Assembly: GCF_000709345.1 (NCBI RefSeq)
Contig: NZ_KL448323.1
Span: 2,796,346-2,860,345 of the forward strand
Direction of reading: 5' to 3'
DNA length: 64,000 nucleotides
DNA from: Polaromonas glacialis
GTDB taxonomy: Bacteria; Pseudomonadota; Gammaproteobacteria; Burkholderiales; Burkholderiaceae_C
Each line of letters opens with the position of its first letter. Position 1 is the first letter of the stretch. Shown one piece after another: positions 57,204 through 64,000 of this stretch. The notes under the pieces were generated by a model, which worked only from the letters and a program-made list of their open reading frames with translations, was not told the origin of the DNA and did no database searches. The position numbers and the translations under genes are program-made.

Positions 57204-58235
57204 ATGCTTTCAACTGCTTCCCAGGCCCCGAAAATCAACCGGCAGGTCCGCTTCCTGCGTTCCGCAATGGGCGCCAGCCTCGTCGCAAGTGCCTTCCTTT
57301 CAACGGCACAGGCGCAACTGCCCGCGCCAACGCCCAACCGCGTGTATGTCTCCAGCGAGAAGGACAACAGCATCCAGGTGTTTGACTCGCAGGGCGCGCG
57401 CGTGGCGGCCATCGACGTGTGCAAGCGCCCGCGCCACATGCAGTTCAGCCGGGACCACCGGCAGATCTATGTGTCCTGCGGCGACAGCAACCAGATGGGG
57501 CTGGTGGACGTTGCCAGCGCAAAAATGACCGGCACCGTGGCGCTGGGCGACAGCCCGGAAATCTTCGACCTGAGCCCTGACGGCAAGGTGGCCTATGTCT
57601 CCATCGAGGACGAAAACGTCATGGCGGCGTATGACCTGCAGAGCAAAGCCAAGCTGTTCGAGGTCAAGACCGGCGGCGAGCCCGAGGGCATCCTGGTGAT
57701 GCCCGACGGCAAGCATGCCTATGTCACCTCGGAAGTGGCCAACGTCGTCCACCTGGTCGATCTTGCCCAGCGCAAGGTGGTCAAGAACATCCGTGTCGGC
57801 AACCGCCCCCGGCGCTTCGTGCTGGCCGCAGGTGGCAAGGAACTGTGGGTCAGCAATGAACTGGGCGCCAGCGTCAGCATCGTGAACACCGATGACCAGA
57901 GCGTCAAGCAGACGCTGGCGTTCAAGGTCAAGGGCATGCGCGCCAGCGACATCACGCCGGTGGGCATGGCGCTGAGCCCGGACGGAAAAACGGTGTGGGT
58001 GGCGCTGGGGCGGGCCAACCATGTGGCCGAGGTGGACCGGGCCAGCCGCGAGGTGCGCAACACCATTTTGGTCGGCAAGCGCGCCTGGGGCCTGACCGTG
58101 CATCCGGACGGCAAGACCGTCTACGTGGCCAACGGCCTGTCCGACGACATGACGCTGATCGACACCGCCGCCGGCAAGGCCGTGCGCAGCGTGGCGGCCG
58201 GGCGCGTGCCGCACAGCGTGCTGGTGCAGCCCTGA
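57204..58235 (+). CDS. PQQ-dependent catabolism-associated beta-propeller protein
   Basis: The 343-aa periplasmic protein has a signal peptide (to AQAQLPAP, about residue 38) and six to seven YVTN-type repeats (NRVYVSSEKDNSIQVFD; KVAYVSIEDENVMAAYD; KTVYVANGLSDDMTLID). It matches the beta-propeller family encoded beside ABC genes in PQQ alcohol loci. Role unknown; it may dock with the binding protein or the dehydrogenase. The ATG at 57204 fits the signal peptide; an open frame extends upstream to 57036. Its stop overlaps the next gene by 1 nt. Confidence 0.88.
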   Translation: MLSTASQAPKINRQVRFLRSAMGASLVASAFLSTAQAQLPAPTPNRVYVSSEKDNSIQVFDSQGARVAAIDVCKRPRHMQFSRDHRQIYVSCGDSNQMGLVDVASAKMTGTVALGDSPEIFDLSPDGKVAYVSIEDENVMAAYDLQSKAKLFEVKTGGEPEGILVMPDGKHAYVTSEVANVVHLVDLAQRKVVKNIRVGNRPRRFVLAAGGKELWVSNELGASVSIVNTDDQSVKQTLAFKVKGMRASDITPVGMALSPDGKTVWVALGRANHVAEVDRASREVRNTILVGKRAWGLTVHPDGKTVYVANGLSDDMTLIDTAAGKAVRSVAAGRVPHSVLVQP

Positions 58236-59455
58236 TGGCCTGCGCTCAAGGCATGCCAAGCGCCTGGCTGTGTGCTTCGGTGCTCGCGGGCGGATGGCTG
58301 CTGGGCGGGCTGCCCCTGTCGGCCAGTGCCGCGCCCACCCCGATCACGGTGGCGGTCGTCAGCCAGTCGGGCGATGCGCGCTATGCGCCCCGCCGCCTGG
58401 AGCAGGCCTATCCCGGCCATCCGCAGGGGCGCCCGCTGGCCGCCGCCCGCATGGCGGCCGAGGAAGCCGGGGTGGAGCTGGAGGTGCTGGGCCTGAGCCT
58501 GAAGGTGATCGAGCTTTCCGTCGCGGACGGGCAAGCCCTGCCGGCGGCGCTGGCGCAGCTCAAGGCCGCCGGGGTGCGGCATGTGCTGGCCGACCTGCCC
58601 GCGCCCGCGCTTCGGCAGCTGGTGCAACTGGCGCCGGCAGCGCTGGACGGCGCCATGGTCTTCAACGTCGGCTTGGAAGATGATTCGCTGCGCGGCGAGC
58701 AGTGCGCGGCGCACCTGCTGCACACCCTGCCAAGCGCCCAGATGCGCAGCGATGCGCTGGCGCAGTACCTGGCGGCGCGCAACTGGCGCAAGCTGCTGCT
58801 GCTGCAAGGCCCCGAGCTGCAGGATGCGCTGCAGGCCCAGGCCTTGATCCGGTCGGCGCAGCGCTATGGCCTGAAGATTGTCCAGACCCGGCCCTTCAAG
58901 CTCGGCACCGACCCGCGCGAGCGCGACCAGGCCAACACCCGCCTGCTCACCGGCGACCGCGACCACGAGCTGGTGGCCGTGGCCGACAGCGTGGGCGAAT
59001 TCGCGCGCACCCTGCCCTACGCCACGCAGTGGCCACGCCAGGTGGTGGGCAGCAGCGGCCTGATGGCGCTGGCCTGGCATCCGCACTGGGACCGCAATGG
59101 CGGGCCGCAGTTGTCGCGGCGCTTTCACAAGCTGGCCGGCCGACCCATGCAGGGCCACGACTGGGCCGCCTGGGCCGCTGTCAAGGCAGTGGCGGCGGTG
59201 CTGGCCGACGAGCCCAAGGCAGGCATTGCGCAGCAGCTCAAGCGGCTGCGAAGCGGCGACGTGTTCATTGACGGAGCCAAGGGGCCGCGCCTGTCATTCA
59301 GGCCGTGGGACGGGCAGCTGCGCCAGCCGATGTTCCTGGCGCATGGCGACGGCGTGGCCGGCGTGGCGCCGCTCGAAGGCGTGTTGCATCCGACCGAGGT
59401 TCTGGACACACTGGGCATGGATGAAAAGGAATCGGCATGCAAGCAGCGCCCCTGA
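58235..59455 (+). CDS. ABC transporter substrate-binding protein, PQQ-dependent alcohol system
   Basis: The 406-aa preprotein has a signal peptide cut near ASAAPTP (about residue 33) and a Peripla_BP_6-like fold: TPITVAVVSQSGDARYAP, LRQLVQLAPAALDGAMVFNV, WPRQVVGSSGLMALAWHPHWD. It fits the substrate-binding subunit family of the PQQ-associated ABC set (PedB-like position). Overlaps the permease start by 19 nt and the propeller stop by 1 nt, so translation is coupled. The ligand is presumably an alcohol or its oxidation product. Confidence 0.87.
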   Translation: MACAQGMPSAWLCASVLAGGWLLGGLPLSASAAPTPITVAVVSQSGDARYAPRRLEQAYPGHPQGRPLAAARMAAEEAGVELEVLGLSLKVIELSVADGQALPAALAQLKAAGVRHVLADLPAPALRQLVQLAPAALDGAMVFNVGLEDDSLRGEQCAAHLLHTLPSAQMRSDALAQYLAARNWRKLLLLQGPELQDALQAQALIRSAQRYGLKIVQTRPFKLGTDPRERDQANTRLLTGDRDHELVAVADSVGEFARTLPYATQWPRQVVGSSGLMALAWHPHWDRNGGPQLSRRFHKLAGRPMQGHDWAAWAAVKAVAAVLADEPKAGIAQQLKRLRSGDVFIDGAKGPRLSFRPWDGQLRQPMFLAHGDGVAGVAPLEGVLHPTEVLDTLGMDEKESACKQRP

Positions 59456-60321
59456 CGCCCCCCACCCCGCCCCTGGCCAGCCCGCTGGCAACCGGGCTGC
59501 AGCCCGTTGCACCCGCGCGGCTGCCGCACCTGGCGCGCGCGCTGCGCGCCGTGGTGGGCCGCGAGATCAACAAGTTCCTGCGCCAGCCGTCGCGCCTGGC
59601 GTCGGCGCTGGTGCGGCCGCTGCTGTGGTTCGTGGTGTTCTCAGCGGGATTTCACAACGTGTTCGGCGTGTCCATCGTGCCGCCCTACGAAACCTATGTC
59701 GAATACCAGGTCTACATGGTGCCCGGCCTGCTGGCCATGGTGGCGCTGTTCAACGGCATGCAAAGCTCGCTGTCCATGGTCTATGACCGCGAGATGGGCG
59801 TCATGCGCCTGCTGCTGACCGCGCCGCTGCCGCGCGGCTGGCTGCTGGCGTTCAAGCTGCTGGCCGGCACCTGCCTGTCGGTGTTGCAGATGGCGGTGTT
59901 CCTGCTGATCGCGCTGGCCTTTGGCGTCACGCTGAGCTGGCGGCACCTGCCGCTGCTGTTTTTGGCCATGGTCAGCGGGGCCACGCTGCTGGCCGCGCTG
60001 GGATTGATGCTGTCGGTGTACATCAAGCAGCTGGAAAACTTTGCCGGCACCATGAACTTCGTGATATTCCCGATGTTCTTCATCAGCCCGGCGCTGTATC
60101 CGCTCTGGAAACTCGAAGAGTCGGGCGCCTGGTGGCTGCTAAACATCGCCCAGTGGAACCCTTTCACCCACGTGGTCGAGATGCTGCGCTTTGCCATGTA
60201 CGGGCAAATCAACGCGCTTTCGTGGGCCGTGGTGGTGGGTGGAAGCGCCTGCTTTTTTGGCCTGGCCTGGTGGGGCTACGACCCGCAGCGCGGCTGGATC
60301 AGGCAGCGCGGCGCGGCCTGA
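59437..60321 (+). CDS. ABC-2 type permease, PQQ-dependent alcohol system (PedC-like)
   Basis: The 294-aa inner-membrane protein has six hydrophobic segments and ABC-2 landmarks (LRAVVGREINKFLRQPSRLASALVR; SMVYDREMGVMRLLLTAPLPR; FVIFPMFFISPALYPLWKLEES). It matches the permease of alcohol/PQQ ABC sets. Together with the ATPase at 55171 it makes an exporter-like ABC-2 pair, odd beside an importer-type binding protein, yet conserved in this family. Confidence 0.87.
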   Translation: MQAAPLTPPTPPLASPLATGLQPVAPARLPHLARALRAVVGREINKFLRQPSRLASALVRPLLWFVVFSAGFHNVFGVSIVPPYETYVEYQVYMVPGLLAMVALFNGMQSSLSMVYDREMGVMRLLLTAPLPRGWLLAFKLLAGTCLSVLQMAVFLLIALAFGVTLSWRHLPLLFLAMVSGATLLAALGLMLSVYIKQLENFAGTMNFVIFPMFFISPALYPLWKLEESGAWWLLNIAQWNPFTHVVEMLRFAMYGQINALSWAVVVGGSACFFGLAWWGYDPQRGWIRQRGAA

Positions 60322-60668
60322 CCGGCAGCTTCTTCCCAGAACCTCATCCTGCGTACGCGCGGAAAAGGCGTGGCGCAGCGGCACGCCGCTTCGTACCCGT
60401 TGCCACCCATGCGCCATGCGCGGCCGGATGATTCATTTCTGAACACTGTCACACCCTGGCGTTGTTGCAAATGAGCACGGTATCAACCTGAAACGCCGTG
60501 GCGCACGCTGTCGCAAGCGATTCGACACGCCAATCTGCCCACTGCCAGGCATGGCACAAAAGTTGCCATTCCTGGTGCGTGATCCCGAACCAAGTGGGCT
60601 TGGGATCATGACGACCGGGCATGCCGCACGGGCGTCATTCAGCTCACAACGATTCAGGAGAGACAACC
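60322..60668 (+). promoter_or_regulatory. Control region of the quinoprotein dehydrogenase gene
   Basis: 347 nt without a gene. It contains TGTCG-N9-CGACA at 60509-60527, about 40 nt upstream of the sigma-54 motif, a possible enhancer-binding site; and AGGAG (60656-60660) before the GTG start at 60669. A weak hairpin (GGCGTG/CACGCC, 60367-60387) may end the permease transcript. Confidence 0.5.
60552..60566 (+). promoter_or_regulatory. Sigma-54-type (-24/-12) promoter of the quinoprotein dehydrogenase
   Basis: TGGCAC-AAAAG-TTGC matches the consensus TGGCACG-N4-TTGC nearly perfectly; GG and GC are 12 nt apart. Start of transcription would be near 60578, leaving a ~90-nt leader. Confidence 0.65.
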
Positions 60669-62390
60669 GTGAAAAGAAAACTTCTCAGCATTCTGGTCAT
60701 GGCGGCAACCGCCCACGCCGGCGCGCAAGTGACCGACGCGATGATCGGCAACGACGCCGCCACTACCAATGACGTGTTGTCCTGGGGCATGGGCACCCAG
60801 GGCCAGCGCCATTCGCCGCTGTCCGACATCAACCCCAAGACCATCAGCCGCCTGGTGCCGGTCTGGTCGATGTCCTTCGGCGGAGAAAAGCAGCGCGGCC
60901 AGGAGTCGCAGCCGCTGGTGCACAACGGCAAGATGTTCGTCACGGCGTCGTACTCGCGCATCTTTGCGCTGGACTCCAAGACCGGCGCCAAGCTGTGGAA
61001 GTACGAGCACCGCCTGCCCGAAGGCATCATGCCCTGCTGCGACGTGGTCAACCGGGGCGCTGCGCTGTATGACAACCTGGTGATTTTCGGCACGCTCGAT
61101 GCCCAGCTGGTGGCGCTGGACCAGACCACCGGCAAGGTGGTGTGGCGCGAGAAGATCGACGACTACAGCGCCGGCTACAGCTACACCGCCGCACCGCTGA
61201 TCGCCGAAGGCTTGCTCATCACCGGCCTGTCGGGCGGCGAGTTCGGCGTGGTCGGCCGCGTCGAGGCGCGCGACCCCAAGACCGGCAAGATGGTCTGGTC
61301 ACGCCCGGTCGTCGAAGGCCACATGGGCTACCTGAACGGCAAGGAAAACGGCATCACCGGCACCACCAACGCCAGCTGGCCGGGTGAAACCTGGAAGACC
61401 GGCGGCGCCACGCCGTGGCTGGGCGGCACCTACGACGCCAAGACCGGCCTGGCCTACTTTGGCACCGGCAACCCCGGCCCCTGGAACAGCCATGTGCGCA
61501 AGGGCGACAACCTGTATTCCACCTCGACCGTGGCCATCGACGTCAAGACCGGAAAAATTGCCTGGAGCTACCAGAGCACGCCCAACGATGCCTGGGACTA
61601 TGACGGCGTCAACGAATTCATCACCTTCGACATGGACGGCAAGCGCATGGGCGCCAAAGCTGACCGCAACGGCTTTTTCTATGTGAACGACGCCACCACC
61701 GGCAAGCTGGTCAATGCGTTTCCCTTCGTCAAGAAGGTCACCTGGGCCACCAGCATCGACCTGAAGACGGGCCGGCCGAACTTTGTCGCGGAAAACCGTC
61801 CGGGCGACCCGAACGCGCCGGGCAACGACGATGCCGTCAAGGGAAAATCGGTCTTTTCGGCACCGGGTTTCCTGGGTGGCAAGAACCAGATGCCGATGGC
61901 CTACAGTCCCAAGACCGGCCTGTTCTATGTGCCGACCAACGAATGGGGCATGGACATCTGGAACGAGCCGATCACCTACAAAAAGGGCGCGGCCTTCCTG
62001 GGCGCAGGCTTCACCATCCGGCCGCTGTTCGAGGACCACATCGGCTCGCTGCGCGCGATTGATCCGAAGACCGGCAAGGTCGCCTGGGAAGTCAAGAACA
62101 CCGCTCCGCTCTGGGGTGGCGTCATGACGACGGCCGACCTGGTCTTCTGGGGAACGCCCGAAGGCTTTCTGAAAGCGGCCGACGCCAAGACCGGCAAGGT
62201 CGTCTGGCAGTTCCAGACCGGTTCGGGCGTGGTGGCGCCGCCCATCACCTGGAAGGAAGGCAACGACCAGTACATCAGCGTTGTTTCCGGCTGGGGCGGC
62301 GCAGTGCCGCTGTGGGGCGGTGAGGTGGCCAAGAAGGTCAACATGCTTGAACAGGGCGGCTCGGTCTGGACCTTCAAGCTCGTCAAGTAA
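60669..62390 (+). CDS. PQQ-dependent alcohol dehydrogenase, lanthanide-type metal site (PedH/ExaA-like)
   Basis: The 573-aa periplasmic quinoprotein has a signal peptide ([22 protein letters not shown] start with AGGAG 8 nt upstream) and eight W-motif propeller blades ([27 protein letters not shown]). The vicinal disulfide CC (123-124) near PQQ and the catalytic Asp310 are present. Metal site reads [11 protein letters not shown]: Asp310-Tyr-Asp312. The second Asp marks lanthanide-dependent enzymes (XoxF, PedH), whereas Ca enzymes have Ser or Ala there. It oxidises ethanol and other alcohols; electrons go to the cytochrome c at 62462. Sigma-54 promoter upstream. Confidence 0.9.
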   Translation: MKRKLLSILVMAATAHAGAQVTDAMIGNDAATTNDVLSWGMGTQGQRHSPLSDINPKTISRLVPVWSMSFGGEKQRGQESQPLVHNGKMFVTASYSRIFALDSKTGAKLWKYEHRLPEGIMPCCDVVNRGAALYDNLVIFGTLDAQLVALDQTTGKVVWREKIDDYSAGYSYTAAPLIAEGLLITGLSGGEFGVVGRVEARDPKTGKMVWSRPVVEGHMGYLNGKENGITGTTNASWPGETWKTGGATPWLGGTYDAKTGLAYFGTGNPGPWNSHVRKGDNLYSTSTVAIDVKTGKIAWSYQSTPNDAWDYDGVNEFITFDMDGKRMGAKADRNGFFYVNDATTGKLVNAFPFVKKVTWATSIDLKTGRPNFVAENRPGDPNAPGNDDAVKGKSVFSAPGFLGGKNQMPMAYSPKTGLFYVPTNEWGMDIWNEPITYKKGAAFLGAGFTIRPLFEDHIGSLRAIDPKTGKVAWEVKNTAPLWGGVMTTADLVFWGTPEGFLKAADAKTGKVVWQFQTGSGVVAPPITWKEGNDQYISVVSGWGGAVPLWGGEVAKKVNMLEQGGSVWTFKLVK

Positions 62391-62403
62391 CTGGCGCGGC
62401 ACG

Positions 62404-62430
62404 GGGCTTGCCTGTGGGCCAGCCCTTTTT
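62404..62430 (+). terminator. Terminator/attenuator between the dehydrogenase and cytochrome c genes
   Basis: GGGCT-T-GCC...GGC-C-AGCCC (62404-62425) with a TTTTT run. A partial stop that would keep dehydrogenase transcript above cytochrome. Confidence 0.6.
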
Positions 62431-62461
62431 ATTCCACCCTTTATTCATGGGAAAAACCGAC

Positions 62462-62794
62462 ATGCGATCACTCCTGACGCTAGGCGCTGCATTCATCAGC
62501 GCCCACTGCATGGCCCAGACCGGCCCTTCCACCGACCTGGCTGCCGCAGCCGAACTGGTCAAGGCCAACGGCTGCTATTCCTGCCATTCGGCCGCTGAAA
62601 AAATCGTCGGGCCGGCCTTCAAGGACGTTGCCGCCAAATACAAGGACGACAAGGACGCCGTGGCCTCGCTGGCGCAATCGATCCAGTACGGCTCCAAGGG
62701 CAAGTGGGGGCGCATTCCCATGCCACCCCATGCCACCCTGAGCAGCGGCGACCTCAAGGCACTGGCCGGCTGGGTCATGGCCACCCCGCAATGA
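62462..62794 (+). CDS. Cytochrome c (c550-like) electron acceptor of the quinoprotein dehydrogenase
   Basis: The 110-aa precursor has a signal peptide (MRSLLTLGAAFISAHCMA) and a small class I cytochrome c: GCYSCHSA (CxxCH heme site) and the axial Met in RIPMPPHATL. It takes electrons from the reduced PQQ of the dehydrogenase. ATG at 62447 is an alternative start. Confidence 0.87.
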   Translation: MRSLLTLGAAFISAHCMAQTGPSTDLAAAAELVKANGCYSCHSAAEKIVGPAFKDVAAKYKDDKDAVASLAQSIQYGSKGKWGRIPMPPHATLSSGDLKALAGWVMATPQ

Positions 62795-62801
62795 CGCGTC
62801 C

Positions 62802-63647
62802 ATGAGGCCTGAAGCCGGCCGCCCTCCGCGCCGCAGCGGGGCCGCGCTGGCGCTGCTGCTGGCGCTGGCCAGCCCTGGCCTGTGGGCGCAGGACAGCGAG
62901 CGCGGCGACTGGCTGCGCAACCCGGCCATGGGCAACTACAAGGCCTATGCCGAGTTCAAGATGGCCCACTACGCCGCCGCCCGCGAGGTCTGGGAAACGC
63001 TGGCCGGCATCGGCAATGGCGACGCGCTGTTCAACCTGGGCATCCTGGCCGAGGACGGGCTGGGCGAGCCCAAGAACATGCCCAAGGCCGAGACTCTGTA
63101 CACCAGCGCTGCGCAGGCGGGAAACTTCAAGGCGCGCTACCGCCTGGGCATGCTGTACAACGCGGGCGCCCTGCTGCCCAGAAATGTTGAAAAGGCACGC
63201 CTGTACCTGACGCTGGCCGCCGAGGGCGGTGACAAGGATGCGCTGGCGACACTGGCGCTACTTGAGCAGCCCACCGGCAGCCGAACGCGTTTCCAGCAGG
63301 CCGAGTGGCTGGGCGCCAGCGGCCGGCATGCTGAAGCGGCCGGCCTGTACCGCGAACTGGCCGATACGGGTGATCGCCAGGCCCAGTCGCGCCTGGCCTG
63401 GATGCATGAAGCCGGCCAGGGTGTGGAACGCAGCCTGCCCGAAGCCGCCCGGCGCTTTGAAATCGCCGCCGTGGCGGGCGAGGCCGAAGCGCAATATGCG
63501 CTGGCGGTGATGTTGCGGACCGGCAAGGGCCGCGAGAAGGATCTGGCGCAAAGCCGGGTTTGGCTCAGGCGTGCAGCGGCTCAGGACCATCCGGCCGCCA
63601 TGGCGGCGCTGCGGGCTGAAAGCAGCCTGGATGAAGTGGCGCGATGA
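62802..63647 (+). CDS. Sel1-repeat (TPR-like) periplasmic protein
   Basis: The 281-aa protein has a signal peptide (ALALLLALASPGLWA) and several Sel1-like repeats (GDALFNLGILAEDGLGEPKNMP; ARYRLGMLYNAGALLPRNVEKA; AQYALAVMLRTGKGREKDLAQS). Sel1 repeats act as protein-binding scaffolds. Only 7 nt from the cytochrome gene, so in the same operon; it may help assembly. A 13-nt tandem duplication (63630-63655) spans its stop. Confidence 0.82.
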   Translation: MRPEAGRPPRRSGAALALLLALASPGLWAQDSERGDWLRNPAMGNYKAYAEFKMAHYAAAREVWETLAGIGNGDALFNLGILAEDGLGEPKNMPKAETLYTSAAQAGNFKARYRLGMLYNAGALLPRNVEKARLYLTLAAEGGDKDALATLALLEQPTGSRTRFQQAEWLGASGRHAEAAGLYRELADTGDRQAQSRLAWMHEAGQGVERSLPEAARRFEIAAVAGEAEAQYALAVMLRTGKGREKDLAQSRVWLRRAAAQDHPAAMAALRAESSLDEVAR

Positions 63648-63707
63648 AGTGGCGCGATAGCGCGGAATCACCCTGGCGTTCCCTCAAAGCATTCAAGGCA
63701 TCCAGCG

Positions 63708-63769
63708 TTTTTTTGCTACTCAATCAATAGCTGCCAGCGCATACTGGACGAGCGCTAGATGGCTATTCG
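63708..63769 (+). repeat. ATAGC intergenic hairpin repeat after the Sel1 gene
   Basis: TTTTTTTGCTACTCAATCAA, then TAGCTGCCAGCGCATACTGG and ACGAGCGCTAGATGGC. Nearly consensus; lies between convergent genes. Confidence 0.75.
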
Positions 63770-63811
63770 ATGTAAAAAATCGTAACCCGCCTTAAACGAA
63801 TACGCCCCAGC

Positions 63812-64000
63812 TCAGCCGACCGGATGAAGCGCCCGCGAAGCCGCGTCGGTGCGAAACACGATGGGCTGGCCGCGCCCGGCCGGCGCCTGCCGCACCAGTT
63901 GCACGACCTTCTCATGATGCGGCGATTTGCTGCAGACCGGATCGGCCTCGGTGGCATCGCCGGTGATCTGGAACGCCTGGCAGCGGCAGCCGCCGAAATC
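63812..64000 (-). CDS. pqqE: PqqA peptide cyclase PqqE, C-terminal part (cut by window edge)
   Basis: The last 62 codons on the minus strand, ending TGA at 63812-63814, read [20 protein letters not shown] then VCSKSPHH, the C-terminal iron-sulfur (SPASM) end of PqqE. The radical-SAM PqqE links Glu and Tyr in PqqA in the first step of PQQ synthesis. Its presence next to the quinoprotein dehydrogenase shows cofactor and enzyme genes are adjacent. The rest lies outside the window. Confidence 0.88.
   Translation of the reverse strand, partial: DFGGCRCQAFQITGDATEADPVCSKSPHHEKVVQLVRQAPAGRGQPIVFRTDAASRALHPVG

Overview
The window looks like chromosome of a Burkholderiales bacterium of the family Comamonadaceae, most like Polaromonas. 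That is inferred from the high GC content, the gene families and the intergenic repeat families; no rRNA or other marker is present. It is packed with genes on both strands. I saw no tRNA, rRNA, CRISPR array or prophage.

Layout. 1-1834: the 5' end of a type I methyltransferase gene (hsdM, minus), beside a start-less C-terminal fragment of a B12-dependent acyl-CoA mutase; then a polysaccharide deacetylase. 1971-4322: a glycosyltransferase and a DUF6352 protein. 4651-9586: a branched-chain-amino-acid type ABC importer in the order ATPase, ATPase, binding protein, permease, permease; a tandem GC-rich repeat lies between the permease genes. 9737-11798: an RskA-like anti-sigma factor, its ECF sigma factor and a DUF3455 lipoprotein. 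12021-16231: an SDR protein, a RloB/AAA15 ATPase pair (likely phage defence) and DbpA. 16612-23316: PHB depolymerase, an orphan binding protein, PAP2 phosphatase, glutathione reductase and AMP nucleosidase. 23430-24037: a long noncoding nested-palindrome element. 24160-28984: a NodT-MacA-MacB efflux system. 29085-36443: two hybrid histidine kinases and assorted small genes. 36483-39167: a P-type ATPase gene carrying an in-frame repeat insertion. 39317-44575: PHA synthase, FabI, MaoC-Pta fusion and acetate kinase. 44700-46465: a second copy of the palindromic element, split by an IS30-family insertion sequence. 46502-55047: MscS channel, PurT, a second deacetylase/glycosyltransferase pair, a NodIJ-type exporter, an orphan CheB and a lipoprotein. 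55171-64000: a PQQ-dependent alcohol oxidation locus ending in the 3' end of pqqE.

How parts fit together. The right end is the most coherent system. It has a periplasmic quinoprotein alcohol dehydrogenase with an Asp-x-Asp lanthanide-type metal site, its cytochrome c, and the ABC transporter and beta-propeller set known to accompany PQQ-dependent alcohol catabolism. Three sigma-54-type promoters can be read by eye: a divergent pair at 57102-57140 and one at 60552-60566. They suggest one enhancer-dependent regulon. The PHA block (39317-44575) pairs polymer synthesis with acetyl-phosphate/acetate metabolism; a secreted PHB depolymerase lies elsewhere in the window.

Three repeat families shape the noncoding DNA: (i) a ~45-60 nt hairpin repeat with core ATAGCTG plus paired GCGC, about 12 copies, nine of them just past gene 3' ends; (ii) a ~85-90 nt GC-rich repeat, one copy of which is read through as protein inside the P-type ATPase; (iii) the ~610 nt nested-palindrome element, two copies.
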